In this document: one piece after another, positions 18,813 through 28,943 of the stretch
Layout: each line of letters starts with the position of its first letter
Position numbering within the stretch: the stretch's first letter is position 1
Origin: Trichosphaerium sp. ATCC 40318
Lineage: Eukaryota > Discosea > Flabellinia > Trichosidae
Assembly: GCA_038496445.1 (NCBI GenBank)
Contig: JALMLS010000427.1
Location: 1-28,943, forward strand
Length of the DNA: 28,943 nucleotides
Direction of reading: 5' to 3'
Translations under genes and position numbers: made by a program
Notes under the pieces: model-generated
Told to the model about the DNA's origin: nothing
What the model saw: the letters and a program-made list of their open reading frames with translations, nothing else
The model's database searches: none

Positions 18813-20330
18813 TTAAAACCTATTGTTGGTCAGAAAAACAAGATGTGAGGTTTAAAAAATAGATTACTTACCTACAGCATTCCCACACAAAACACCTACA
18901 AGAACCCTTTTTTGCGTTTACTGTTGCTTCAAGAAGCCACTTGTGATTGCCATTTTTGTTTCTTTCTGCTTCTGTCACTGTTTGTTTGTTCAATATTTGA
19001 ACAATTTGAACACCTGCATTTGGCCCAAAAGATTCTATATTCCGTGGCAATTCCATTTGATTTTGGGAAGTAAATGCCAACTCAACACTATTGCCAGACA
19101 CATCTGATTGAATACTCCCGTCACTATCAGCGTCACTGAAGATATAGTCACTGTTTGATGTTAGTAAAGCAATGGAACAACATTTACATACCTGAAACTG
19201 TCACTTTCACTTATCAGGTCAATTTGTATTACTTGCCTCTCTGGGCGCAATTTGTACGGTTCTTTACATGATACAGTGTGTTGTAATCCTCTGTAGACAA
19301 CCAACTGTATTTTCCACATATTATTGTGGGCCCTAGAGGCATTCCCTTTCAATGTGTTAGTTAAAGGCTTTGAATATAGTGTACAAGGATTAGATTCCAT
19401 GTCATACAATCAATAAACCACCAAGTTCCATTGTTATTCACATATGTAGTGAAATGTGGATGCGGTTTAGGCTGCCACATCAAAATGTAAGCTGCCTCCC
19501 AAGTTCTGCTTATGTAAGTGCAAATGCTAACTGTCTTTACATACCTTCCATGGAGCTTTAAAGTCTTAGGTAATTTGGCCATGTCCTGAACAACATTGGG
19601 ATTTGGATACACTGTAATCGAAGCCGGTAATGTCACACTCTTTATCAAATTAGGCTGTTTTCAAAATAATATAAAGTTACATACCTCAACAGCCTTAAAC
19701 CCTCCCTCACTACAAGTCAGACAGTTGTTTGAAACTGAAAGACGTTTAATGAGCCAGTTGAATATTTTTGCTTCAATATCTTGCTCCAAAAACACGCAAC
19801 TGATGCGACACTCTGTAATCTGGATGTGTCAGAAGCATGGATGCAATAGTTTATTATGCTCACCTTCACATTTGCAACCGCTGTTATACTTAGCAAATGC
19901 ATGAAATGAAACACAAACACTTCTAACATAGCTGGAATTTCACGGACACTAAAATCAGGGCTATATTTTCCACAGCGATGCTCCTCATAGTTATGTTCTA
20001 TTTCCTTCCTCCTCTTTGGATATTTTGTGTAGCAATGCTGTAAAAACAACTGAATAAATGGGTTTCTACTTCCATCTATGTTGTTAGATGTGAGTACTGT
20101 CGGGTTGTTGGGAATCACCTAAACTTTATTAGTACTTGTGTATAGAACAACACATACGCAAATATCACTAACAGACTGTAAACCAGTGAAAACAGCATCC
20201 CAGGGACAGCTGTGATTATTCCAACATGCGTGGGTTTCAAGGTTCCTACAACTACATTAGAATGTTTGGGTTTCTTCAAACAGAAAATCACGTGATTGAA
20301 ATAGAAGAAAAAAAAAAGAGTTCTAGCCAC
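18813..20330 (-). CDS. Multi-exon arm gene with peptidase C19-like features, right copy
   Basis: This is the inverted copy of 4009-5526. Paired coordinates sum to 24339 throughout, meaning no net indel across the gene, and the same exons and the same +1 break after FIDC are present. In this orientation it lies between the nuclease gene (upstream, same strand) and the mucin-like gene (downstream, same strand, first recognisable exon around 18683). All three could be part of one original cluster. Because the two copies are so similar, transcripts could not easily be assigned to one or the other. Confidence 0.5.
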
Positions 20331-21635
20331 GACAAGAGCTTGTCTTGCTGCGCACAGATATCAAATCTACACTACGCACACCATTTGTGTATGCTTCTTC
20401 TATTTAACCTGTTGGGTGAAAAAACTATCGCAAATAAATACAACAGCGCCATTAACGCCTGGTAGGTACTTTTAAAGCAGGTTGACGCTGTAATTTATTA
20501 TTGCTGTATTAAAACGTACCGTAAAGTATCGTAGCGTGTGCTCATTGCCAAAGATGTAATAATTACTCGTTCACGTGGTCTTGCGCAAGAATTATGTTAT
20601 TTACTCTACAGTGCACAAAAAAATATGAGTTTTCGGACTTGTTACAGAAAACCCTACAACACAATGTGGCCATCTGTTTAACCTCAAACCGTTCTGTATA
20701 GCATCACATTGTATAAAAATATTCATTGAGACAGTGTAGGGCTCACAAAAAGAACTTGTAGCCTATTCAGCGCACAGAGATATGTCCCTGTACCATGAAA
20801 CAATCCATCCTTACATTCACCTACATATTTGCGAGTATTATCTGGCCAAAACTTTTCAATAACGTCCAAGTACTCAGCTTGTATGTACAATTAGTCAACG
20901 AAGTTAAACGGGCAAAAATAAACGGATTTTGTGCGTTTCGTTGCAGCCTAGCGCTACCAACCAAAGGACAACTTTTTCTTTACACTTACCATTATCCGTA
21001 CTTGTTTCGAATACGAAAGGCTAATTTACTCCATTTGACTTGTGCGATTGTGAAAATCCGAGACCGAATTTGTTAGACTTTCGTCTCAATTTTTTCTGGT
21101 TCGAACTGACAAAAATGAAGCTTTTTTTGAAAACAACACCGCCAATCTGCACAACCAGTTATTCTACGCGAATTTTTTTGTGTGCTACTTTTGGATTTCA
21201 ATCAAAGGTGACATTAAGTAGAAATCACAAAACTAATAATTGTCAAGTTTTACAGACTTGTTTGTTTTATTAAGATGCTTCTTTGGGTTCCAAGTGAAAA
21301 AAGAATTGAAGCAAATATCTTCGAAAGCAAATACTTTCTATTTCTTTATTCATCAACGCCGCAACAATTTGCTCACTGCTGTGATTCACATAATAAATCC
21401 ATGTCAATAAAATTGAGCAACAAGCCCTTGGCTATGCCTTTGGGAGTGTCGACATCCACTTCTGCCCGATCTTATAGCCACTACGCCAATATATTCCTGT
21501 TGGAGTGAGGTGGAACCTTATGCAACACTCCGACAACTGACGTCATTTAAATCGAGGTTTTGTTTTTTGCAGCTATTCGTTTAGTAAACTGTTTTTTCTT
21601 CTTTCTTTAACCACTTGTGGGTCTCCGAACACGGA

Positions 21636-23770
21636 TTATTGCCCTGGCATTGCACATACGTATAACACATTATCACGCACATGCATCAGGTGACAAGGAC
21701 ACCAGCTGGACTCATAATTGATTTGGCTAAAAGAAAGGTCACAAGCAAAAAACAAAGGCGAAGTACCTCCAAAACACCTGCCTTGCGGTACTAGACCAAC
21801 AAGAGGTTCTATGTTAGGATCAAAATTGATGCCAATATTGGGGGCATAGTATGCTAATGTTGCTCTCAAAGAAGCTACGTCTCCCTATATACAACAAAAT
21901 AAGAGATGTTTAAATACAAAATGGTGCACCTTCCACCAATACGGAATAGGAACTAAATCAACACCTAAATTATAAACGTTAGGAGGTGTTGTATTTTAAA
22001 GAAATGAAGGGAGCGCTTCGTTAGTACCAATGTCAGAACAGAAATGAGTTTTCTCTGCATCACGTGCTTTAAACACATGTGTAGGGTTAGAATACGGTTT
22101 TATATCGTAATAATGATGCTCGCCTATAGAGTAACCAATAAATGAATAGAAAGGAGGTGCTTGAAGCATTTTTTTTAACTCACCTTGATACTCAATAGCC
22201 AAGTTATACTTTGGTATAAATATATCAACAATAACCTTTTCACCTGATGATTTAAATCCAACACAATGCTCTTCTTGTACTTCTCTATCACCCCATATCT
22301 CTTTAATACACTCTAATAACCACCTAGAAGGACAAGGCTTAAAACCAATAAAAGGAAAGTGGAGAACTTATTGTACCTTTGTATCGATCGTTTTGGACCT
22401 GTTTTGAGACCGAATCTTGACCAAGACCAGTTCATTTCTGGGTACAGCTCTGTCAAAATGAACGGGAATTTCGATAGGACTCCTCCTCCTTTGAATTTTG
22501 CTATTTGAGGCCTTGAAACACGATACCTTCAACCCAACAGTTTTAGCCAATTTTTTCCTATTTGGGAAAAGGTTTTTTTTGATCGTACCAGTCTGATGGA
22601 TTAGCAACGTTCAGAACCTTTTCTACAGCTACAAATACCATAAGAGAGACTGTAACAAAGCAAATAAAAAATCTCAAAAGTTTCTTACATTTCAAGAAAG
22701 GCACGATATTCTTCATACGAGTCCAATGGCCTCCAGGAGCTTTTCTAATAAAGACATTTTGTCAGTAATCCAAAAAAAAGCCATAAGACTAACCTGAATA
22801 GAGAGTTGTCCCAAGCGTACTCAGGGTATACCACACGTAGAACTTGTGATATAGACTTTTGATGCCTGTTTTTAACAGGGGATTAGAAGGAGAAGGAGAG
22901 TCCAGAATTAAGTTTTGTACCTTTGAAACAAACCAGCTCCCCCAATTTTAAGGACTTGTTCTGTTGTTACTTTATACCAATCATCGATTGTTTTTACACC
23001 AAGTGATATACCTGCATCATGAAAAAGTTGTCGTTGATTGGCATGTATAGTCCAAAAATGCCTTGGCTTAGTCCTAGACAAACATTTAAAAGAAAAAAAA
23101 AATCAATTCACAAACGAACTTGAATCTGACACTTTCCCACCTGTAATCAGGATATATCTTCCTTAAAGTCTTTGATAATGAGTTCTTATACCTATAACAC
23201 TTGTTATTAAACTCATGTATATGATAACGAGATAAATAGGTACTTGTTGAATACACCAGCACCTCCATCAGAAGAAAGAATTTCGCTCTTTCCGTGAGTA
23301 TACCAATCATCCATAACTTTGACATTAAGACGTTTTCCTATCCCATCAAACCTTTCTCTTTGGTTATCAATAGCATTCCAATATCCCATAGGCGCAGCTC
23401 TAGACATAGTAATAGTTAATCAACATGCAGAAGAATGCATCAACAGTAAACAAAACAATGAACATTCACTTGCCTAAACCTCCATGGCGTCCAAAGGAAA
23501 TGAGGATAGAGTGTTGCCAGCGCACGTGGTAACGAGTTACTATGCCTAAGATGGTTTAAAATTGGTACGTTGTATTAGGTATCGCAAGAGAGAGTGTAGA
23601 ACAGTTTGACAAGTGCTCAGTGACATTTCTCGATCAAATCATCTTTTTTGTTGCTCGTTTACCTCTTGAGGAGTTGTCTGCCACCTGCAAGTATTAAATC
23701 CGCATGAGTGACGTTGTACCAATCGTTTAGAACGTTCACAGAGAGCTTTGCTGCTATAATTTCTAATTCA
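21636..23770 (-). pseudogene. DWY-repeat protein with C-terminal PD-(D/E)XK nuclease, right copy
   Basis: This is the inverted twin of 574-2533, with the same exon pattern, the same four DWY repeats, the same nuclease motif (D-I-F-I-P...A-I-E-Y-Q-G-E-H-H-Y) and the same frame break in repeat 4. It differs at the 3' end. A run of five G at about 21840-21844 (four C on the left) keeps the last exon open through NIGINFDPNIEPLVGL and on to 21636, a longer C-terminus. One copy therefore carries a frame change, or the assembly miscounts the run. It is divergent from the LETM1-like gene starting at 23956. Confidence 0.6.
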
Positions 23771-23955
23771 TGTGCTACATATGCTTATAAGTATATATTG
23801 AGCATTATTAACGCCTTGTGAGCTTCTGTAATAATATTAACGTACTCCTTTGTCTTGTTGTAAACAAACGACGCGACCGCATTCTCTACGCCTACTCTGT
23901 AGTGTACATCGATAGGTAGCTGTTTTTGTGCTTAAGCCTTTTTTGTTTCTCGCTT

Positions 23956-25578
23956 ATGGGAATAGCGACATTATTCACTTGTTTACGCCGAAACTCACTA
24001 CTGCGTAACACTATACTAAGAAAACAAGACTTGTACCGGAGATAAACCTGAACAATCGCGAAATGTTAGTAAAAGGTACTAAAGCTCTTTACCTAAGCGT
24101 AAACTGTCTAATCGAGTAATTAATACAGGATTTCGTTCAACAACTCGCTATGCATCATCTAAAGCAGTAATACGCAACTCAACATATACAGTCGTCGCTA
24201 AGCGTAGTATTATGCCAGTTTCCCAAATGAGACTGAAATCCGAGCGAGTTCAGGCAAAGAACGCTTCTGGTATTGCTGGCTTTATTGAGAACGCTAAACA
24301 GAGTACAATGAACATTGTAAGAGGCGTTAAACAAATTTACAAAGACGCCATTTTGTCAAATGAACTTCACCAAAAAAGACGTTTAGGTAAACTCATCGAC
24401 CATCACTTCTCACGTGAATTGCTCTAGAACCTTAAAACTTATATGTTTGTTTAGGTGAAGTACTCACACTAAATGCTCTTGAGCTCATCAGGACATCAAG
24501 ATTGAATGTGTTGGTATGTCACGTGACAAAAAAAAACTTTGCAACTTTTTTTTTTTTTTTTTGCCTTAATTCTTCTCTCACTGATGTCTTTTTGGTTTTT
24601 GCTTATTTTGCTTTATCTTAGTACTGTACACCTATCTTGATCTTTTGTGTTCCTATTGTTGGTTATGTCACGCCTCTTTTTTGGCTTGTATTCCCTGAAA
24701 TGTTACCGACTGTTCTTTGGGATGCAAAATTCTTCAAAAAGCTTGTTCTCAGGGACGCTTTGAGGAAGAAGGAGCTTATCAAAACATTCCCTCAGACATT
24801 ACGTGATATCAATAAAAAGAACATATCAGATAATAAAGTAAGCCAAGAAGTAGGAGATAAATTGGACGCTATAATCACAAATGTATGCATAATAACCCCT
24901 TCCCAAGTTCAAGGTTTGTTTAACATATCGACAATTAGGCCGAAAACAAGCAGCCTGCAACACAACAGGAAATCCTGGATTGTGCGGACGCTCTAAACGC
25001 AATATCTCTTACAGATTTATCACTCTCACAATTGTTTGCCATCTCCATGTCGATGAGGTACGTACAAGCCTGAAGGAAGCACCTTCTTAGAGGGTTTTTG
25101 TATTTGTCTTTTTTCATGTTTCTAAATGACTCAAATAGACAAGCACAACCAATTCCTGCAAAAGATCTTATGGTAAAGTTTCTTAAAAGAGGGCATACCG
25201 AATTACGTGATATTGATCAGGTAACCTACCATCTCAACTGGCTAATTCTGCTTTTTTTCCTTTTTGGTTTTTTTTTGTGCAACTGCACTTGTTCATACCG
25301 CATTAATAATGTGATTTTAGGCTTGCCATCATACTCTCAATAAACCAAACGCATCAAATAATCCATTAGAGCAAGAATCATTAGAACGTATGTTGATTGA
25401 ACGTCAACTATGGCCAAATTTTACAAAAGAGGAGGATAAAAAACAGCAGTTGAAGGAATATTTAGACTTATCTGTAGCTGGATTGTCTGGTCCTTCTCTC
25501 CTGGATTCCTCTTTGACCCTATACGGACTCATACAAACAACTGCAAACGTAGACAAAGTCACTATGCCTAAAAAATAA
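23956..25578 (+). CDS. LETM1-family mitochondrial inner-membrane protein
   Basis: Seven exons join in frame: 23956-24033, 24098-24386, 24455-24513, 24622-24882, 24939-25057, 25139-25220, 25321-25578 (381 aa). Exon 1 (MGIATLFTCLRRNSLLRNTI) and the start of exon 2 (GFRSTTRYASSK) make a basic, Ser/Arg-rich mitochondrial presequence. The core follows: GFIENAKQSTMNIVRGVKQI (about 70-90), GEVLTLNALELIRTSRLNVL, and the hydrophobic VPIVGYVTPLFWLVFPEMLP (about 152-171). This is the P...P...P-x-M-L-P pattern of the LETM1 membrane segment. A helical, charged ribosome-binding-like region completes it. The length is close to short LETM1-domain proteins. The family acts in mitochondrial cation (K+/H+ or Ca2+) exchange and ribosome association at the inner membrane. 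The first 388 bp are duplicated in the left arm. It is divergent from the nuclease copy. Confidence 0.8.
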
Positions 25579-26041
25579 AACAACAAACAAACACCTTTTT
25601 TTTTCTTCACTGTTGCACACTTGGGCCAGTCCCGTTGTTCAGGATAACTCTGAACTAAGCTTAGCAAAAAAATCAACCCCGAAGCGAGTGTTTTACATCG
25701 TAAAAGTCATAAAGACTGGTGTAGCCGCGTAAGGTGTGAAATTGTGCCACTCAGTTTTTTTTTTCCTTTCTAGAAAGTTTGGTTGTCCCGAGAATTACGC
25801 GCCAGGGTGGCTTTGCATGAAGTTGCATAGTTATTGTATGGGCTTGAAAAAAATGAGCTACCAACGTACATTTTTTGAAAACCGAGTGATGAACAACGTT
25901 ACAAAAAGTGCTACCTTGCAGTAGGTTTAAGAATAATTCTCCCGCCAACTTTGGAAACCAGAAATTTGAAGTGTTTTTTATTTTCAAAAATTCGAAAAGT
26001 ATCTAGCGGTAAACTGCTTGGGAGTTGATCAATACTCGCAA
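25579..26041. other. Intergenic between LETM1-like gene and kinase
   Basis: Both neighbours read rightward, so this holds the LETM1 3' end and the kinase promoter. T and A runs are frequent. A TCCCGCCAA at 25940-25948 (TTGGCGGGA on the other strand) is listed separately. No gene is seen. Confidence 0.5.
25940..25948 (-). promoter_or_regulatory. E2F/MBF-like site upstream of checkpoint kinase
   Basis: TTGGCGGGA on the - strand lies about 95 bp upstream of the kinase ATG. It closely resembles the E2F consensus TTTGGCGGGAA. G1/S control of a DNA-damage kinase is plausible, but a single short match can be chance. Confidence 0.25.
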
Positions 26042-28890
26042 ATGGCCTCCATGGATGATAATTTGACCGAGAGCTTCCCTTCTACACAGCCTTACTCTCA
26101 AGCGAGTTTAAACGACTACTATGGCTGTTTAGTATCTAAAAACCCTAAGGTAGGCGCACTGGGACACCACACAGCGGGTTTTTTTATCCGCTAATTGAAA
26201 ATTAACCCTGTAGCGCTTGTGTTTGGCTAAATTAATTTTTTTTTAGTACTCCAATCTTCTACTACCTGATAAAGAGCTGCTACTCGGTCGTAGACCCGAA
26301 TGCGACGTTGTTTTCGAAGAACCTCAGATCTCTGGTAAACACTGTAAATTGTACAGAGCAGGCTCTGATCCTGTCAGTGCTACCAAAGGATCATTTTATA
26401 TTGAAGATTTAAGGTACTTTTCAAAAAAAACCGCGCTAAACAGCCACTTTACCATCCCTCATTCACGTTACCTAAACCTCTTCAATTGGACGGTTCCAAA
26501 ATTTAAAAATATTTAAATTCAAAAATATTGCAGACTCAAGCGAGCATTCTTTCCAAATCCTATATTATGTCTCGCTAACCGCAAAAAAAGCTCTAACGGC
26601 ACTTTCATCAATGGCAATAAATTGGGAAAGCACAAACGTGTAGAATTACGCAACGGCGATAAGATTACGTTCGTAACAAGCAACGATGATACAGAAGGTA
26701 CTAGACACCAAAAGCTCATTCGCGTACACAAATAATTTTTTTTTTTGAAAGCCCGCAAAAAGTTCACAAGCGCAATGTACCATCTCAAAAATGTCGGAAG
26801 ACATGAAAAACTCCCAGTAACGTCTTCTTTTGCTTTTTTGCGTTTTTATTTTTTTGGCGCGCGTTAAAATCCAAAATACGCTTTGAAATTGTTTTGTTGT
26901 TATAGCGGGTTTGTATTTACTCACCGTTGTAGACTTCATGTCGTACATTTTTCAAGATTTGTCTCTTGAAGTCAAGGGGAAGGAGGCAGATGAGATTTTT
27001 GATGTCTACAGCGTAGGAGAGATACTAGGAAGGTAAGAATTATCGTTATTTAAGCAAATGTGTGCATCAGTGCCGAGATTTTTCAAAAAAAAAAACTTGT
27101 TGGTTTTTTTTGAAGTTTTTCAGTATTTTTTAACCGTTATGTGCGTTACTAGTCGTTAGATTTTTTTTAAAGTTTTTTGTGCTACTCGACCGCTATCTGT
27201 TGTTTGTCACTAAGTGTATATTTTTAGAGGAAATTTTAGTACAGTAAAGCATGCTATACACAAAAAAACAGGAAAGCACGTGGCTGTTAAGATTATAAGC
27301 AAGAAGAAATTTTGGAATATGAAGAAGACAAAGATGCAAATACTTCGAGAAGTCGAGATTCTAAAGAAGATTAAACATGTTAATATTATCCAGTACCAAG
27401 AGATTTTCGATACAAAGGATCATTTGTACATAGTCCTCGAACTGTACGTTCAATCTCATGAAAGAAGCCAAACCGCTCATTTTTTTCGAATTTCTCCTCT
27501 GATAGCTTTACATCTACGCGAAATAATTCATCTACGCGGACTACGTTTTTTTTTACGCGTACTACGCGAGTAGTAGTTTTTTTTTTTTTTTTTGTTTTGG
27601 GCTTGCTTTCTTATTTATTTCTTATTATGCTTATTTTTTCTTTCAAGTGTTACTGGCGGTGAGCTCTTTGAAAAAATAGCAGAAGGTCATCTATATACAG
27701 AGTCTGAAGTTCGTAAATTGTTCACACAGATGCTAAAGGCAGTAAACTATCTACACACCAATAACGTCGTTCACCGTGATCTAAAGGTATTGTGATACTT
27801 TATTTTGAATGACATTGACATTTTATGTTTTTTAGCCAGAGAATATTCTCCTTGATAAACACGGAAACATAAAAATATCGGATTTTGGATTAGGTCAGTC
27901 TTTTATCACGTGACATTTTGTTACAATTTCTTACTCTATTTTAGCACGTATGACTAGCACTGTTAAACATATGACATCTCTATGTGGTACTCCACAATAC
28001 GTTGGTGAGTAGGATGGCTTAAAGTAAACTTAACGGTTTCAGTTTTCTAATCAGTGTTTTCTTTGTTAGCCCCAGAAATCATTCATATTGGCAACTTACC
28101 TGAAAAACATACTGGCTACCAGAGTGGTGTAGATATGTGGAGTTTAGGTGTTATTCTATATGTATTGTACGTACTTTTTGAAACAAACAAACCCAGAGCC
28201 TTGATAATTTTTTCTTTCTTTTTTTCTGATTTTGACTGTGATGTCTAACAGCTCCTCTTTTTAGATTATCTGGTTGTCTACCATTTGAAGAGAGTGATAG
28301 CCAACAAGTACCACTTTTTAAACAAATCTGTTGTGGAATGTATGACTTTGACTCCAGTACGTCAAAAATATGATATGAGACCGTGTACTAACTTTTTTTT
28401 TTGCTTTTAGTTTATTGGGAAGGTGTTTCAGAAGAAGCTATACATTTGGTCCGAAGATTGCTCGACATTGAACCACGTACACGATTGACAGCGCCTCAAG
28501 CACTTAATCATCCTTGGGTCCACGGCAAAAAGCTACAAAGAACACCAGCACGTCAGCGACAGCAACAAACACGTGGCACAGGATTGAACGTATGAGCTTT
28601 TTTTTTTTTTTTTTTTTTTTTTTCAAAAAAAAAAACGTGCCGGTCATGTTCATGACTTGTGCACGACACGTTTTTTTTCTTTTTGTCTTATTCTTATTCT
28701 GTAGTCGTCACCTAGCTTTGATCGAAAACGTAAGTTATCAGCTATTGATGTGTTAACGACACGTGATAATAATAAGGAAAATAATACGAATGATACAAAA
28801 CGTCGAAAAACGATAACACCTGATGCGAAAACAAAAAAGCAAAATGGTGTTTCCAGGCCTCTTAGGGCTAGGGCAATCTCTAGCATGTAG
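26042..28890 (+). CDS. FHA-domain checkpoint kinase, Chk2/Rad53/Cds1 type
   Basis: Twelve exons join in frame: 26042-26149, 26247-26413, 26534-26697, 26906-27032, 27228-27443, 27648-27786, 27836-27893, 27945-28004, 28070-28166, 28265-28356, 28411-28589, 28705-28890 (530 aa). A short N-terminus with STQPYSQ offers TQ/SQ sites for ATM/ATR-type kinases. One FHA domain spans about 45-140, with [21 protein letters not shown] and [12 protein letters not shown]. The Ser/Thr kinase domain runs from about 181. It has Gly loop GRGNFSTV (188-195), Lys210 in VAVKII, HRDLKPEN with Asp305, DFG Asp323, and an activation segment ending [13 protein letters not shown] (337-349), very like Chk2. The basic tail (KRKLS, TKRRKT) suggests nuclear import. 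The role is relaying DNA damage or replication stress to cell-cycle arrest. Having one FHA domain, it is closer to Chk2/Cds1 than to two-FHA Rad53. No defect is seen. Confidence 0.93.
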
Positions 28891-28943
28891 ATTAATGCGC
28901 AAAACAAAAAAAACAAACAAAAGCGCAACCCCCGTTTAGAGAT

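Larger units (their letters stand above)
18367..24343. repeat. Right arm of giant inverted repeat
   Basis: This is the partner of 1-5972 in opposite orientation. Homology holds up to the last position that can be compared with the window start, so 24343 is a minimum outer limit. Unlike the left arm, this copy is continuous with genes on both sides. The mucin-like gene runs inward past 18367 and the LETM1-like gene runs outward past 24343. This suggests it is the original locus and the left arm a derived inverted copy. Confidence 0.97.

Noticed and set aside
1-24343. Polinton/Maverick or other large DNA-virus-like element with long terminal inverted repeats
   Set aside because: No family B polymerase, retroviral-type integrase, packaging ATPase or capsid-like frame was found. 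One arm is continuous with host genes at both ends, which does not fit element termini.
26519-26948. Two overlapping - strand frames in the kinase gene
   Set aside because: They are antisense to FHA exon 3 and intron 3 of a gene with consistent exons on the + strand.

Overview
The window is nuclear DNA from an AT-rich, intron-rich eukaryote. Genes have many short GT-AG introns (about 44-205 bp, often carrying long T or A runs), the two right-hand genes are a Chk2/Rad53-type FHA kinase and a LETM1-family mitochondrial protein, and the arms carry a nuclease with DWY repeats of a kind I associate with early-diverging fungi such as the Rhizophagus group. The fungal placement is a low-confidence inference; no rRNA or other definitive marker is present.

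The dominant structure is a huge interrupted palindrome. Bases 1-5972 are the reverse complement of 18367-24343, around a 12.4-kb non-repeated spacer. The arms may extend further left than the window. The differences I found are five one-base homopolymer-length changes and one substitution. Each arm carries, from outside inward: the 5' end of the LETM1-like gene, a divergent DWY-repeat/PD-(D/E)XK nuclease gene with frame breaks, a mostly non-coding stretch with a MORN-like fragment, a multi-exon gene with peptidase C19-like features, and the start of a Thr/Pro-rich mucin-like gene. In the right arm the LETM1 gene and the mucin-like gene both continue past the arm's two ends. In the left arm the mucin-like copy is cut at 5972. 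The right arm therefore looks like the original locus and the left arm like an inverted copy.

The spacer (5973-18366) is mixed. It holds a probable small membrane protein, an intact three-exon GNAT acetyltransferase, a broken gene joining an ADP-ribosyltransferase-like segment to a receiver-like segment, a 5'-truncated sialate O-acetylesterase pseudogene, PIF/Harbinger-like transposon remains, a TA-flanked MITE-like element, a 41-bp near-palindrome that shares its end with the arms, unrecognised broken exons, and the mucin-like gene. That gene is built from 15-bp repeats encoding APTTx and has duplicated exon-intron units.

Right of the palindrome (24344-28943) is ordinary, well-preserved gene space: the rest of the LETM1-like gene (7 exons, 381 aa) and a complete 12-exon FHA-domain checkpoint-type kinase (530 aa), both on the + strand. 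All exon boundaries were read by eye from splice signals and reading frame; there is no transcript evidence.
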